A DNA stretch of 64,000 bases, taken from positions 41,668,365 to 41,732,364 of the forward strand of contig NW_019211458.1 in NCBI RefSeq assembly GCF_002443255.2, in the 5' to 3' direction. Under the pieces are notes generated by a model. It made no database searches and was not told the origin of the DNA. It saw only the letters and a program-made list of their open reading frames with translations. Shown piece by piece: positions 43,803 to 58,100 of this stretch (positions within the stretch are counted from its first letter, which is position 1; every line of letters begins with the position of its first letter). This stretch comes from Varroa destructor. Taxonomy: Eukaryota > Arthropoda > Arachnida > Mesostigmata > Varroidae. The translations under genes and the position numbers were made by a program.

Positions 43803-46016
43803 TTATATTAAAGATGTTGCTTGAAGTTAAATGTTACTGTTTGTATTATTAATTTGCATGTATATGTCGAGAGTGTTGGCATTGATAATTATTGATGTGA
43901 AGAAGAGTTGAAAAAACCCGATATATCATCAACTGATCTTGAATATCTAGTTTTTTTGAAGGATCAGATCCTTGATCCGTTACGGAAAATCATTAAATGG
44001 TAGAGGCCAACTAAGGGAAGTTCCATCTTAATCGGATATCAGCATTTTTGGCAAATCGTTCAATCCTTATCGGCGCTCCCATGCTGGATCAAAAAGTAAT
44101 TGTTAATTAATTAAATTCATATATAATTTTACTAATTGGTAGTATGTACAAGGAAATTCAATTACGTTCATAGATCCAAAAACAGTTTCTCATGTTTACA
44201 CTGTGCCGCGGCTAACATTTAGATTCTGTTGTGTAGATAGTAAATTAACTTGCAATGAAAGGATAGTACTTTAGAAGGCTTGGGCTAAAGTCAACAAGTA
44301 CTGTGGTTATTTTGTTGATTATAAGAATAACTTTTACGCTTTTGAAATTATCTTACTTTACATTACTATCTACTTTATAGAAATAAAATATTTAATGATT
44401 ATGGAATACAAATAAATAGATTCCTCAACACCTTTCTGCGATGTAATCCACTAAAGCTGAGCAAGCCGACGTAAACACTAGAGTGCAAACGCAAAGCGCC
44501 TTCACAGCTGAAACTATTGGAAGGCAGGCCTGGCGCGACCTTGTCCTCGAACAACGTAATCTCCCTTTATCGTAAATACGACACACGGTCTCTACTATTA
44601 ATCTTAATATAAGCGTCTCTCAAACTAGTATCGTTTCGCTTTATCTAACTAGCTATCAGTCGCGTTTCATACTGTTAACATTGCTGCTACAGATAAAACT
44701 TCTACATGAAACTAACTTAACCATATGAGAGGACGTTTATTTTTCGTTTAGATGTACTCTGAATGATTAGATAGATAGCTCTGGATAGAATAATGACAGC
44801 ATAAGTAAACAATTAGTATCAATATCAGTAAAACTGTTTATATATACTACGGTTATTATCGATTTTCATATTAGCAACTATCTATTGTAGGAATTAGCTT
44901 GCAATTGTTTTTCCTATTTTTGCCAACTCACAAGGGCCTATTGATTTTGATACATTAGATAGTTTATCTTTGTCTATAGATGAGGTGTAGGCAAGTATAG
45001 CGAATACCGTTGTAAAAACGTATAAAAAAAAAAGTTGCTATAGATAGTTATATTGTAATTGGGGATTTCGTATACGTTATTGGCTTGCCTGAATTGCGTT
45101 GAAGTGAGCTGGCCTAAAGTGAATTGGCTTCATATATAATTCGTCAGTCCTCAAATCCAATATGTGCCGTTTGTTATATACGCCCACGGGTTTCATTATT
45201 TTATTTTTTTTTTTTCGTTTAGGATAACGAGAAACCGCATTGACGTTAGAAGACTTGCTTTGAATAGTGATGTTTTACAATACGGTATTGCCTCCATTAT
45301 TTTCGAAAAAAAAACATTGAATAGATCAACATTTAAGTAGGTAATTAATTTCCATTGAGGGTGGTATTTTTAGGCGCTTTTTTTTATCCCAGCTGAGCTG
45401 GCATAAAGAAAAAAATTTTTTTACGACGCGGTGATGAGCACGTGCACTTCAACCCGTTATAGCAGACGTAGTGCAAAAAAAACCTCTAGTCAGCGGTTAA
45501 CAAAGTAAAGCAGTGAATAATATTTTTAACTAACCATCGGGTGCTCGAGGCTATCTTAAAAAGCGCGCACTTATACACTGTGACACTGTGTACCTCTGAA
45601 CCGATTTCTGCTGGCCAAACAATCCATACCTGCTACGAACGCTACTTAGTAGCGCATTTGCAATTTGAAAATACTTTGGCTATATTTTATTTAAGCAAAA
45701 GTACGTCTAAATGAATGAAAACAGCAATTTATAGAAGCAACAAGCGACCTTAAGCTACGCTCTAATTGGCACATAATTTGACAAGAATAAAGCTGTCTCA
45801 GCCAACAAGATCAGGTAGAATCTATTGTGGCACAACAATAAATGTCGATGTATTTTAAGGTGGCGTCTTGTCAGACCGAAACGAAGCAGGTTTACAACGA
45901 AAACGAATTAAAATGTAAGCTTTCGAGGTTCGGGTCTGCAGAACTCTGCAAAGGCCTTTTCAGATGAGACGCAAACTGATATCCGCCTTGTCTTTCCAAA
46001 ACAAATTTTCTAGTAG
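43803..46016. other. no gene supported
   Basis: AT-rich. I looked here for upstream exons of the 46 kb gene (they must end in phase 0) and found none I could support. Confidence 0.35.
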
Positions 46017-46969
46017 TTCCTACCGACCAAGCTCACTGCTGTAAAACGCCTCGTGTGTTATATGGGAGAATTGGACAGTGTTCTTATGAACACACTTTCT
46101 TCAAAAGGTAAAATCAGTCTGCGACGACAAACTTATTTAGAATTTAAATACCTAACTGCACACATTACTGTGAAAAGTAAGTTTTCCACGAAACTTAGGC
46201 CTTTAGGTAGAGTAACTAGAGGCTACCAGATCGTATGTCCTCACTGAATAGATTTACTCTCATATGTCAGATTCGACAGAACCCTCACAAAGAACAACGA
46301 TGAAAATCGGCAGCGAAGCATCATGCGAGGAGAAAGTGTTTATGAAATTTTCAAAAGCAGACGGCTTTAGAATGTAAATAACTGATGAATCAGTGATTAT
46401 GGGCGCAAATAAAGATGGCGTTTAGAGTTACAATTCATAAACAGCAACTTAAGTCCGCTGGGCTGATTTGGCTTATAGCCCAAGCTGACCCGCTATCTGT
46501 GGTCAGACGAACTTATCTAAAGCAAACTTGAACGATTACCCTTTGCTTCGGATCAAACTCTGCTGCCTATTGATCATTGTTAAAATTAACGCAAGAAATA
46601 GCTCTAAAAATATGTTTTGAGTTTTCACGTTCGGTACTGTTGATGAGCGTTACTTTAAACCAGAGCAGTGTCATTTGGTCCTAGATATATGTGAGCTGCA
46701 TGAGTGCAAAGAGCAATCTGCACACAATCGACATCTGGTATCAAAGTAAGCTCGAATAAAGTTACGTGAAGCTGCTACAATAGTCAAGATACGAATTAAC
46801 GACAGGATTAGCTTCATCGATTGTCTACAACCTGTGAGTGGAAGTTTCCGCTGTAGAGAGTCCAGATCCTGATAACGTTAAAAATTTTACCTGTCTTTCA
46901 TCCTTTCAGAAACCATTAATGTGGAAAGAGTATATTGTAGTAGATCGAAAGTTGCCACATCGCTCGTAA
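46017..46969 (+). CDS. unrecognised gene, four 3' exons including a 28-nt micro-exon
   Basis: Four exons join in consistent phase. Exon 46017-46107 (acceptor attttctagtag, phase 0 to 1) reads FLPTKLTAVKRLVCYMGELD then SVLMNTLSSK, ending at AAAAG|GTAAAA. Exon 46622-46745 (phase 1 to 2) reads FTFGTVDERYFKPEQCHLVL then DICELHECKEQSAHNRHLVS, with donor TCAAA|GTAAGC. Micro-exon 46806-46833 (phase 2 to 0) reads ISFIDCLQP, with donor CCT|GTGAGTGG. Exon 46910-46969 follows the excellent acceptor ctttcatcctttcag and reads KPLMWKEYIVVDRKLPHRS and TAA. Introns are 514, 60 and 76 nt. The product is about 100 residues so far, Cys-containing and globular-looking, with an acidic E-L-H-E-C-K-E helix. Upstream exons are missing. 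The first and last exons each have one competing open frame; the phase chain decides. No family recognised. Confidence 0.5.
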
Positions 46970-48103
46970 CGCCGTCCCTACAGCAGTCTGTTTTCATCGC
47001 CCAACAGGAGATTAACGCCTAAACCATTTTAGGTCCCTTTCCTCCACTTGAAAAGTTCGTATTCGTACTTATTGAGGCCTTCCGAGGAGAGACTCACAAA
47101 AAGCCATCCAACTGAAACGTCCAATACATTTCAAATGAATAGTCATCGTCGATGTGCAAAGAGTTGCCGCCTCCTGTGGCTTACTTTTCACACAAACTTT
47201 ACTTCGTCCTGCAACAAAATCTCAAATAGTTGTCTTCATTTATAATATTTTTTAACATTCATACATATGATCCCGAAAAGTGCTCTGTATATATGAACGC
47301 AATCGTCCTTATATGGTATGGCATCGGAAGTAAAGTTCTTTCGAACAATTATAGATTCCAACTATTAAAAATATCAGTGAATCGTCAGAGATGACTGATT
47401 CTATTATATCGATCTAAACGCTATCAATGTGGTAGCTATCTACTTTTACACACAGACTGATTGTTGCTTACCCTTCCTCCCCTTAGGGATTTCCAACAAA
47501 TGCATTGACTGTAATTAAACTAGCAAGTTACTCATCTATACATCAAAATATATCACATATAATAATACATAAAACATTTACTACTTTCTGTATAGGTAGA
47601 AAAGCAAGTGTAAAAGTAATCCGTATTGATATGAAGCGTTTTGGCTTAAGTTTTCTCATCGCTTTCGAATGTAAATAAAGCATCCTTGTTGAAAATTATT
47701 AGTTTTAGAAAAGTTTATCAGCTGGCCAAGAGCTGTCTCGGAGAAAACGTATTAGATCGCTAGCTCTGATAATCTGATTAAGACAGGACGCAGATGGCCA
47801 CAGCCACTATAGGTATATTCCCATCTCATAGATTTCTTCTGAAACTGACGAAATTCGTCGTATATACGAAATTGTTCATAGGACCAATATGTTGCTCAGA
47901 ACGCTGATATGATGTACCGCGTTTGCGTCGCTGACAAATTTCATTGTTTCGGTGATATTTGCGCAGTAGCTATGAGATCTCTTATGGAGAGCACGCATTA
48001 AGTTGCCTTTTGTGCCACATTGGTCTGGAGACCTATTGTGGCAAAAGTTCGTAATCTTAGCGTTGTATAAATAACAGCTTCACACCTGGTTATTCAATCA
48101 AAG

Positions 48104-48125
48104 TATATCTATCTATCTATCTATC
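48104..48125. repeat. (ATCT)n microsatellite
   Basis: About five ATCT units. Confidence 0.9.
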
Positions 48126-50749
48126 ATCAAATTATAACAAATCGTTGACGTTCAAATTTGAAAATGGTTTCGATGAAGCCTTCGAAAAGGCTACAAGGGC
48201 TATTGCTTCAAAAACGCCCAATAAAGGCTTTTGTGATAACTGCATTTAAGCAGTAAATCAATATTTACAAACTGACACGCCAAGTTATAGTTAATGTTGA
48301 TCCTGCCAGCTTATATTAACTTTTGCAGAGGTAACACAGGTTTTAATTCATGACCCATGATTCTCGGCTTTAAAACTTCTCCTACACTACCTCTTAAGAG
48401 CTGGTAAAAAAGCCACGAATAGCTGGTTCGAAACTCCGTGAAGTGGCGTATATAACTGACGTAAAAATAGTTAGAAAGCGGATTGTTCTGTAACGATAAG
48501 TAAGTTGTAACAAAATGTTTTAGATTACAAGGAAAGTCACCGTATACATTTAAACAACAAACTTCCACATAATAAGTGATATAATATCAATAACCTACTT
48601 TGTCTTAAGTCCTAAATACCAACATGTCATCTAGCGCTGGGTAGCTGCATAATTTATTCTTGAAAAACCTTAAGGGTTTCAATGTAGAATTACTTGACCT
48701 TAGCAGATATACACTTTCTTGCCCTTTAGTAAAGAATCCGACTAATCTTCCAGATCGCGTCTAGAAATAAAAATTAATGAAACTAGCGTTACATTTGCCA
48801 GGTGGAGCGATTCACGTCTCGGAGAACAGCAACTTACAATGTTATTTTGACTTGTGCTATATACGCAACTCACTAGAATATAAGTTTTTATCTTCCATAT
48901 TACCACAGTCACAGTTGCTTTTGTAAGTTGACCACCAGTTAAGTCTATTATTTATAGGTAACCGTTAGACATACCGATAATCGTTAGCGCACAAATTATG
49001 CATTACTAACATGAACACACGACTTTTATTTTTCACACAACTTATATTGACTCCGTTGAAGGACGGTACAGATTTCATGCCGGCTTCGACGGTACAACGG
49101 TATTCCGTTGGATGGGACCATTCAAAAGCCACCAATAAAGGTCTAAGTATTCGTTCAGACCAATAACTCGGATCAATAATCGGATTGCTGACTTCAGATT
49201 CCGTTAGAAATATCAATACTGTGGGGCTTGTGAATCACTGAGCACGACCTATATCGTCGGACTCTTTGATACGATGTCTAGCATTCCTAAGGATAGGTGA
49301 AGGTGCGCAAATTATTTTTCAATTACACATTTGTGGAAAATGGCAAATACTGCAAAATTTGATAAGTAACCATTTGCATTTAAATTAGAATCCGACTCAT
49401 GGCTGAAGGTTTGCGTGAGCCAAATTCTCTATTAGTTACAGTGTCAAAAACAGCTGTTTCAGGCCGATAGTAGCGCCTATATGGTTGCATTTACGAGAAA
49501 ACGTAAGGTGCCCTAAAAACGAATTTGCTTTCAGTCTGCTGAAATGTCCGTCACTATTTGAACTGATTGTTATACTGTTTATTTGAGACAAGGCACGTAT
49601 ATAAACATTTATCCTTGTTTTTAGTTGACGGCAATTAGGTTCCGAGTCCATCGTGCCGTCAATATTTTTGCGTTAAGTCTACTGTATTTCCTGTGACTAC
49701 AGGTAACAAGCTTGCTGTAGCTTCATTTACTTTGAAAAATTTTCCTAGCAGGCTCGAAAAGGACCCGCCTGTTATGAAAGCACTTAATCCTTTGACAATA
49801 ACAAAAGCTTATCGCTAGCCGTACCACACAGATCGGAACACGCTGTTCCGCTAGCGTCCTGTAATTAACAGACAACCTTCGATCTATTCTGTTCCCGACT
49901 AAAATCCTTTGCATCGATCGGTATAGCAAAACTTAGCAGTGGCAAGGTCGAACCTAGATGCAAATTCGTATGAACCTTACAAAATACAGACACCGTATAA
50001 ATCGTACATTTAAAAATTTCACGCGTCAATGAGTTCCCAACGACTGCTATAGGAAGTGGGTCGACGACCTGTAGCAAATAATCGGGTTAGCTGTATCACA
50101 TGGCGCTTCTTTAAGACCGCTGGATTTGGTTGGTTGCAGTGTCTGCATCGTGTAGGTATATTGATGCAACTATATATGAGTTCGTCTGTATGTCTCCAGA
50201 TCGTGTATGTTATAATTTTTGGTGAGTTACGGAAAACGGGAGAACGAGACAACGAGAAGGACAAAGCCTTATTTTAATGCTTTTACATGTGTGTACTCTT
50301 GGACACTCGAGGGTACACGATAAATACACACATGGGTTTTCATCGACGAAAAACGTTTTTGCCTGGCTACAGTATAGTCTTCACATAGCTTTCGCGTTCC
50401 GAACGATATTATCGTTTCTCTTACGAATACTTATCAGTGAATCATAATTTAGTAAAGAAACTATGTACACTATGCGTTCTGACCTGGCGTCCATTTGTAT
50501 GCACGCATAGGACTTTTATTTGTGTTGGAGAAAAAGTAGCGTCTCCATTATGTTCCTAGAGGTGAATTTTCGAACAAAAATCTCGATCTCCACCTAAGAT
50601 CCCCGAAATCAATGTAATCTCAATTTGGCAAAGTGAATATTTAATAGAAGGCTGCTTTAAAGGAACATGCAGCGGCTAATGCAAATCTGTATCAAAAAAA
50701 TGCTAGAACGTCAAAATGACAATCCTTTGAGAAGTATGTGAATAGTAAC

Positions 50750-50752
<3 letters not shown>

Positions 50753-50796
<44 letters not shown>
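50753..50796. repeat. (AT)22 microsatellite
   Basis: About 44 bp, the longest AT array in the window. Confidence 0.95.
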
Positions 50797-50799
<3 letters not shown>

Positions 50800-53084
50800 G
50801 AGATACGGTTCAGTTGTGGGAAATTGTTCGAGGTAATAATCACTAGCTAATTTAGATATTCTGAAATTTCAGCCCAATATGAATTTTATCTGTATTCGAT
50901 AAACGACATAACTTAAGCTCTTAAGGCACATTAACTTTTATTCTAAGTTTTGATTAGACGAAACCGTGCCGTTGGAAGTCCTGATGTTTGTATCCCGCGC
51001 TGTTTCACACTGATATTCAGACGCACTGACATGTAAGAAAAGTTTGTTTACGTCTTGGAGATATTTTTTTTCTATTTAATCAGGCATTTCGTGCGCTGCA
51101 CATCAGTGGAGAATCTTGAACCACCGACCCCAAACTTTTCAATCAGGGGCTGTATATCCGTACAAATTAAATTAATCTTTTCCATATGTTATAATGGTGA
51201 GTTCATCAAAACAGGTTTGTAGAATATTAACAAGCTAACTTTCTCGATGAACTCTTCGCTTAGAATTCATGTGCAGTGATCATTACCAGCCCCATAAGCC
51301 TATTAAAACGCCCGTGCTAACTGCTATCGACATGGTAGCTTGACAGCAGGGTAACTTCAAGCTTAGAGTTCGTCCTGTATTTATCGTCTATTTGGCAGAT
51401 AAAAAAGTTTTCAAATTTTAGTGCAAAAAATAGCATTAGTGCGGCTATTAGAAAGACCAACATTCGTCCTAGTATTAAGAGCCTCAGGTCCAGATCTCAT
51501 GACATCGATGTTGATTAACATAAACGCATAACAACTCATGCATTTTTAATAAACATCACTAAAAGAAATTAAATTCACACAGAGGCCATTGCGCTTGACA
51601 AAGAGAGATATAAATTTCGATTTCATCAAACTTACGTACATTCATGGAACAACTGCAGGCGCCCCTGTTCAGCGGAGAAACTTCCACATCAGAAGATCAT
51701 CTCCTATGTCATATTGACAAGCAGATTCTACATCTTTAAAAATTTATGTGAGCAGAGACAATTTTCTTATATAGCACTTCTGAAATCTATACATCGAAAG
51801 TTACCTAAGCCTGTTACCTGATAAAGTGGTAATAATTCTCTAGCAGTTTTAAGGAGGTAAAGCAAGTTACCTCACCTGATCCTGACACCTTTAGCCTTAG
51901 ACCTAGAAAGCAACTTCTTTAGCTTGTCGTCTTTGTTTTGTAAATCGTATGAGAATGATATTGTACCTGAACGAATCAAGCGTCGACGATTATCGACCAG
52001 CTGCGCAGTCTTCAATCGCTTATGTATTTGCTGATAAGTTGATCACTACGCCGGTTCAGTAGAGAAAAAGCATGGCTCGACTTAGGTAGAACCTACAGCT
52101 GCACAACTGTTTTAGATGGCATAAGGGTGAACCTTATACAACAATAACAATATCAAGTTTGATTATATGTAAATGTTTTGATTTTTTAGAATGCTCTCAA
52201 TAGGGTTACAGCCCTAAACCCTATAACCGTACATTTGTAGATAAATTGATTTCAATTCAATATGTACAGGCGCCCTGCTTTTTAGATATGCACCTATCCT
52301 ACAGGCAGGTTTTTCTATGTTAAGCTTCATTTGGCCCCTGCATCAGACTTTTTTCACTTGATATCTTCTATTCTATCGATAAAAAATGGAAGTCCGTATC
52401 CTTGAAAGTAGAAGTTGTATGCCAATAATCTTGAATTATACAGATGCTCCAATATACCTGATGCTTTACAGAGAGCGATGTATATATAGTCTACAATAGT
52501 TTCAATAGTACGATATGGTCGTCTCACTGCCCAACCGTTTGTGATGTCCTAAATACGTTAGGTAAGCCTCGATAGGCTTTTCAACGAGATGTTATCGTCA
52601 TGGTTGAATCAATAAGAAATTGTGCTATTATTGTAAAATACACTTTGGTACATCCATATTACATAAACGACTCCATTCTTTTTTCTAGTTCTTAATACTC
52701 TTCATCCGTTATTTATCATTTTCATCAATCTCTTTAATTTTTTGGAACATATTGTTACGAAATTGCTTGGCTCCGTTTGAGGCCTTGAGTGCGCACAACT
52801 TAAACTCACCCGCCGCATGCCATAAAAATGCAGTATATATATGGAAAACCTCTGATCCGATAAAAAAAAACTGCCCCATATTTGTATGTTCGGTTAGATA
52901 TTAAAATCGGATTTTTTTCCTAAGTATTTTATTTGTGGGTCAGATGAGCTCAGAAGTGGGTGACTGCGACGTTTGCTAAAATCGATAAAATCAAAGAAAA
53001 TTTTTTATGAAATAATTTTAAACATAATCTTCATGATAATGTCAATAATACGCAGATCACTGGGGCAGCAAGGTTAATATATCT

Positions 53085-53110
53085 GTATATATATATATAT
53101 ATATATATAA
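53085..53110. repeat. (AT)n microsatellite
   Basis: About 12 AT units. Confidence 0.9.
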
Positions 53111-54236
53111 TAGCTTTCCATCTGTTGGTTAAAGGTGATTAGCTTTAACAAGATCAATATTTAGCCCAAGTGTAAATATTCAACCGAAGACTAAGCTTTA
53201 AGATTGCCACTTGATTGATTGACTGCCTTCTCGCCATCTGCTAGATAGCTATGTTTTCACTGGCAGACACCCATTCAGTTTATAAAAAAATCTCTCGCTA
53301 GACGCAAAATATTCGTATTGACAACAGAGTCATAGTTTTGCTATTATATTAAAAAAAAAATAGATATGGCACACGCCTTATTTCGGCTTAAAGTGAACTC
53401 CGATAATTACTATAAAACTGGAAAATCTCATCTATAAAAATACTAGTAGACCTAATAGGGCTGAGACATTTAATTGTATTTAAATTTTCGTGAGCTCAGG
53501 ACCTGGTGATCTAATTTTTTAACATTTTAAATTAATTAGAATGGAAAATTGGCACTCACGCTACACGTGTTCACGTAACTTTACTCAATCCGTAACGTGG
53601 ACCTCTAGTGAACGTATGCAAGCGATTTCTTAACTCTATATGGCTATAAAGATTATATATGGCCTCGCTTTATGCTACAGAGAAGCACGACTTCTTAGGT
53701 CTATGGTTGAAACGTAATTGGTTGGTAATTTTATTTCCGCATGGCCGTACCATCGCTATTTGAACTACTCGAAGCTTTAAAATTTTTTTTATTTTAAAAA
53801 TATAAGAGTTTGGTGGCTAACATCATAGGATTTTGTATATATTTAGAGCACAAAGGAATAGGTTTACCTCTAAGGTACTTCTTTACCTATTTTCTTTTTG
53901 TCATTGTTATAGCTTCTACCTAAAAACTTAATGATTGGAATACAATTGAATATTCTCGACGAAATCTCCTCAGCGTTATATTCGCGGACAATTTATGGCA
54001 ATACCGCTTAGAGTCTTCTTGTTCTTATTGTCTGAGTTATTGTATCAATGATCGGCGAATGATTCCATTGGCTGAGGCTAACATTAATTTATGTTAGATG
54101 GTTTTTTCTAAGTAGTACAACTATATGTATGTTATTATATTAATATGTATATTTTTCTAAACACTTTAATACCTGCAGATTACAGGTTTCAAACAGCGCT
54201 TTGTTTACATCCATAATATGCAATTATTCATTTTGT

Positions 54237-54280
54237 ATTGCAAGTCTTGCAATAAGTAGATTCAAGTAAGTAGATTCAAG
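54237..54280. repeat. 17-bp palindrome followed by a 14-bp tandem duplicate
   Basis: ATTGCAAG-T-CTTGCAAT at 54237-54253 is a perfect palindrome around one base. TAAGTAGATTCAAG then occurs twice in tandem (54253-54266 and 54267-54280). Confidence 0.9.
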
Positions 54281-54998
54281 CATATCTCGAATGACGTTAT
54301 GTTGGGGCTTCCTCGTAGCGCGTAGTAATATTCTTAAATCCCTAGTCGTTCCCAATTGGTTCTCTCTTCAAAAAAGTCTTGTAAAAAATCTGACTTCACT
54401 CGCGTGCATCACTTTTTTACATTTTTACAATTAACTTACACTGGCCTATGAGGAATATGTGTGTGCTTCTTCAAATAGTTTGAATAAACAGACGATTCTT
54501 TCAGAGCGCTACAAGAATCCATGTTTTAAAGTATTTGCGTAGCTGCATACATTATTTCCGTGAACAAAACAGCTATTTTGGACCGGCAATAAAAATATTT
54601 CTTTTTTAGGTAATCACACACGTTTGTTTCGGAGAGTACTCGTACGGAACGAATGAATCAGAAACACCTAAGATTCGGAGACACTTATTTCAACTACCTG
54701 TCTCGCACATCTTTTGGATACAGGTTACCGTGCATTTTTATATGTAATCATTACGGGATAAGTAAAACATTGTTGTCTAAGCCTGCTTCTGCATAGCCCG
54801 CTGACTGGGTAAAATTTACATTCATCCGTGAATCATCCGTGAAACAAACAGTCATTTTATGAGCAAAATATCGGTACATAAGCCAACATAGAAAACCAAG
54901 TGATCATCTAGAGCTGGCAAATTCAACACATAAAATAAATAGGCCAAAGAGAGAAACCTGTGTAAACTGAAAAATCCTCTAAAAAATCAAGAATCTGA

Positions 54999-55196
54999 CG
55001 GCTGAGGCTCGACTTGGGACAACGATCAAGCTATTCGTGTGACCAATATCTTTACATAAACCGCACAGGGTCAGCCCAAAGTAGCCACAGTGGGTCCGTG
55101 GCAGTTGCTTATATTACTGATGATTCTGATAACGTATTATTCCCTAACGACATAGAGATAACCGGCCATCTAGATGAGTATAGTGAACCACCTTGA
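54999..55196 (+). CDS. candidate C-terminal exon, acidic tail
   Basis: From an in-frame TGA at 54996 the frame is open 65 codons to TGA at 55196: ..GQRSSYSCDQYLYINRTGSA.., then VAVAYITDDSDNVLFPNDIE and ITGHLDEYSEPP. The acidic, Ser/Tyr-rich ending looks like the cytoplasmic tail of a membrane protein or a signalling protein C-terminus. An acceptor (cggctgag) is possible at 55006 but has a weak pyrimidine tract. No upstream exon was identified in the preceding 8 kb, so the gene is unknown. Confidence 0.4.
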   Translation, partial: RLRLDLGQRSSYSCDQYLYINRTGSAQSSHSGSVAVAYITDDSDNVLFPNDIEITGHLDEYSEPP

Positions 55197-58100
55197 AACG
55201 AAGCCGTAAATAGCGCCAGCACTTAATATGGTGTTTATGATAAGACTGTGACGCTATCTTGTCTAGGCTGTTTTATCAGGTGAAATCCAATAATGATGCT
55301 GGAAGACCGACGATCCTTTCATATTTTTGCATTTCACTGTAGATAGAGTTTCTGTTGTGCAAAACGCTATCGGCCCTTTGAGTCGGGATGGAGCATTCGG
55401 CCCTAAGCCACATTCAAGCGTCGCCTAGCGTCTAATTTTCCATTTCCTTCATTTTTTGGTCATTCATTTGGAGAAGCACTTATTATCGTTTGCTACTGGA
55501 TAAACGCAAGTGATATTGGAAAACCACTGTCGGATATAGGATTTCGATGAGTTTTAAGGTTATTCAAAGCATTCGGACAATGGACAGACAGCGAGAAAAA
55601 TGTCAATGGTATATTACTTTTGAAAAGTTTTTGCTTTGAGATATAAGTTACAATAACATTCCTATCAGATACTCTGACACTGGCTCGAAACGCCGGAAGT
55701 GCTTATGTTAAAAAAACATTCGGATTCGATAAGCTGTGGCAGAAACTTTGCAAGTATCTTATCCCTTATTTTCCTCTGTCTAAACAATAAGCGCATATCT
55801 GAAGTTTGCTAGCCGCATCGAAATATACTCATTTCGTAAAATCTGATAGTTTACTCGTTAATATCATTCATTTAGAGCTGGCAGTGACAAAGTTAAACGT
55901 ACTTTAATAATCCTAAGAAGCTTCCCTACCTACGTAACGTGTTTGCTGAACGCTCCGTTGTCATTTACCTTGATTGATGAAGGAGAGATGTAACTTAACC
56001 GTCGGATGCGAATGAACCGAATCTTGCAACTACTGAAAAGCGTAGTCTTCACAGTACATTTCTTTAATGTTCATATTTTTATCTTCTGCAACGAAATAAT
56101 TCGTCTTAGCATCGGCGAAGATAATTGTACTGCGCTCGATTTGTTGGCTGGTGAAGTCCTTGGTTGCAAAAAGGCTTAGATCCCTGCTCACTCGAATTCT
56201 GTGACAAATCTCGTCTAATTTTAACAAAAATACACCCAAAGTTGAAAAGGTTATCGTGTCCTTTTTAATCGCGTTACTGTGCTCACATCCACGTCTTCTA
56301 AAGGACTGTTTTTCCTATTCTCTTTATCAGATCCTTCCATTCAGCCTGTTCCATTTGTCTGATTGTTGATAGGTGGTTATAGATACTCGTTCTAGACATT
56401 GATTTTTAACCTATTGAATAGAATTAAACATGATAGTCATGTCCGATTGAATACGCTGAAAATATACACTTTTAATGGAAACGATCGAAATCCGAGCCTG
56501 TAAAAATCGGCACGCAATTCAGCTCCGGTAATTCGTGTTCGACAGAAACGCCGGAACCTTTCCGGATATGACGTCGTGCACGTGCACGCGTCATGAGCAC
56601 TGAGCTCATCTCGTGCGCAATCGATAATTTTCAATGACGATTAAGTCACCTTGAAACAATTCTATCGCGCTTTGACGTCCGGTTTAGCGAAGTACAGATT
56701 ATAAAGGCCATGCGTTAATCGGTTAGGTGCTATTGTGAATGAAGATAAACAATAGATAAATGGCGAAACGCTATTGGGACACACGCAGGAATCAATACTG
56801 GTGCTAATAGTATATTGTTTATTTGGCCTCACTCAGAAGAAAGTTAACACGGCTTAATCATACAATTTTGGGGGCAATGCATAAATACGGGAGGACGCAG
56901 TTGATTAGCACGTCTAAGTCAGGTAATTTCTTCACTTTTTTTTTTTTAATTCCGTCGTTAGCCGCTGAACAGAGATGACTTGCAGTATATTTTTGTCGTA
57001 TAAACTACAAGGGCAAGGCCATTGACAAAATGCATGCAATTTAGAATTTTGGAAGTACACCCCACGTATCACCGTTGGCCTAACACTGACCTTAATCCGT
57101 CTGCCGATGGAAAAGCCGAACGGTGGTGCGAGACGTAAAACATCTGGGATTGACATCTGTAAAACTGTTCTCCGTGTCCGTTTATCCAGGCCATGCAGAA
57201 GAATCTGTACTGCCTAATGGTGCGCGAACTGACACATTTACAAGTAGAAAAATCTTCCTAGAAAAATTATCGATATTAAGATTGTATTGAACCAATCTAC
57301 GTTACTATCTAATATGTTATTAGCCTCGTATATGTGGGTGTGAAATCGCCAAACGCAAGCATAGTGTCGTCCACAAAAAACGTACTTTTTCTTCAATACT
57401 ACATACTACTGAAAAATGATCGAAACCCGTGAGTTCTCCTCATAAAAAGGAGCACGGATTTATGCTACAAATAAAGAACACAAAACTTACAATACTAACA
57501 ACTGTAGTAAAATTTTTTTTGTTAATGATATGCAGCAGATAATATATTATTATAATAATACATTGTACACTATACACATCCCCAATGCATAAATAATGCA
57601 ATAACATGAAAACACCTTTTCTTCAGGGATTCTAAAACCTGGCAAAAAAGAATTCACAGGTCACTTGATAAATTGGAAGCGTGAACGGAAAATGTGTTGT
57701 ATCTATCAAGAAATCACTAGTTCGCAAACAAACATGGTACATTAAGCTATCTTGATTTCTCTACCACTTCAATGGAACGGTAGCAGAAGCACAGTGGCTT
57801 CAAAAAATTGGTACTTCAGCCATATCTACGCGGATGATAAAACAGACGGTCATTAATTGAGAAGAGAAGCATATATTTCTATTGATCAAGCATTACATTT
57901 GTACACTTCTTTAAAGTGTAAAGCCGGAAAGAATGTTCCCAAAAGCTTACTTTAAAAATGTAGCAAAATTGATCGTTCTGATTGTTAGCAACCAACGGTG
58001 TACAGGCTTCACAACGATAACTTAAAATGTTCTCATTAAAGCAGTCTGCTAGTTAGCTTATAACTAGAAATATGGAAATTCGACGAAAGAGACCAGTATT

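Larger units (their letters stand above)
46970..54998. other. no gene supported; AT-rich with microsatellites
   Basis: Eight kb in which I see no exon I can support. AATAAA at 47674-47679 could be a distant poly-A signal for the 46 kb gene. Repeats: (ATCT)n at 48104-48125, a long (AT)n at 50753-50796 and (AT)n at about 53085-53110. Minus-strand frames at 48311-48568 and 50019-50264 are open for 80-85 codons without a recognisable domain. Confidence 0.4.
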
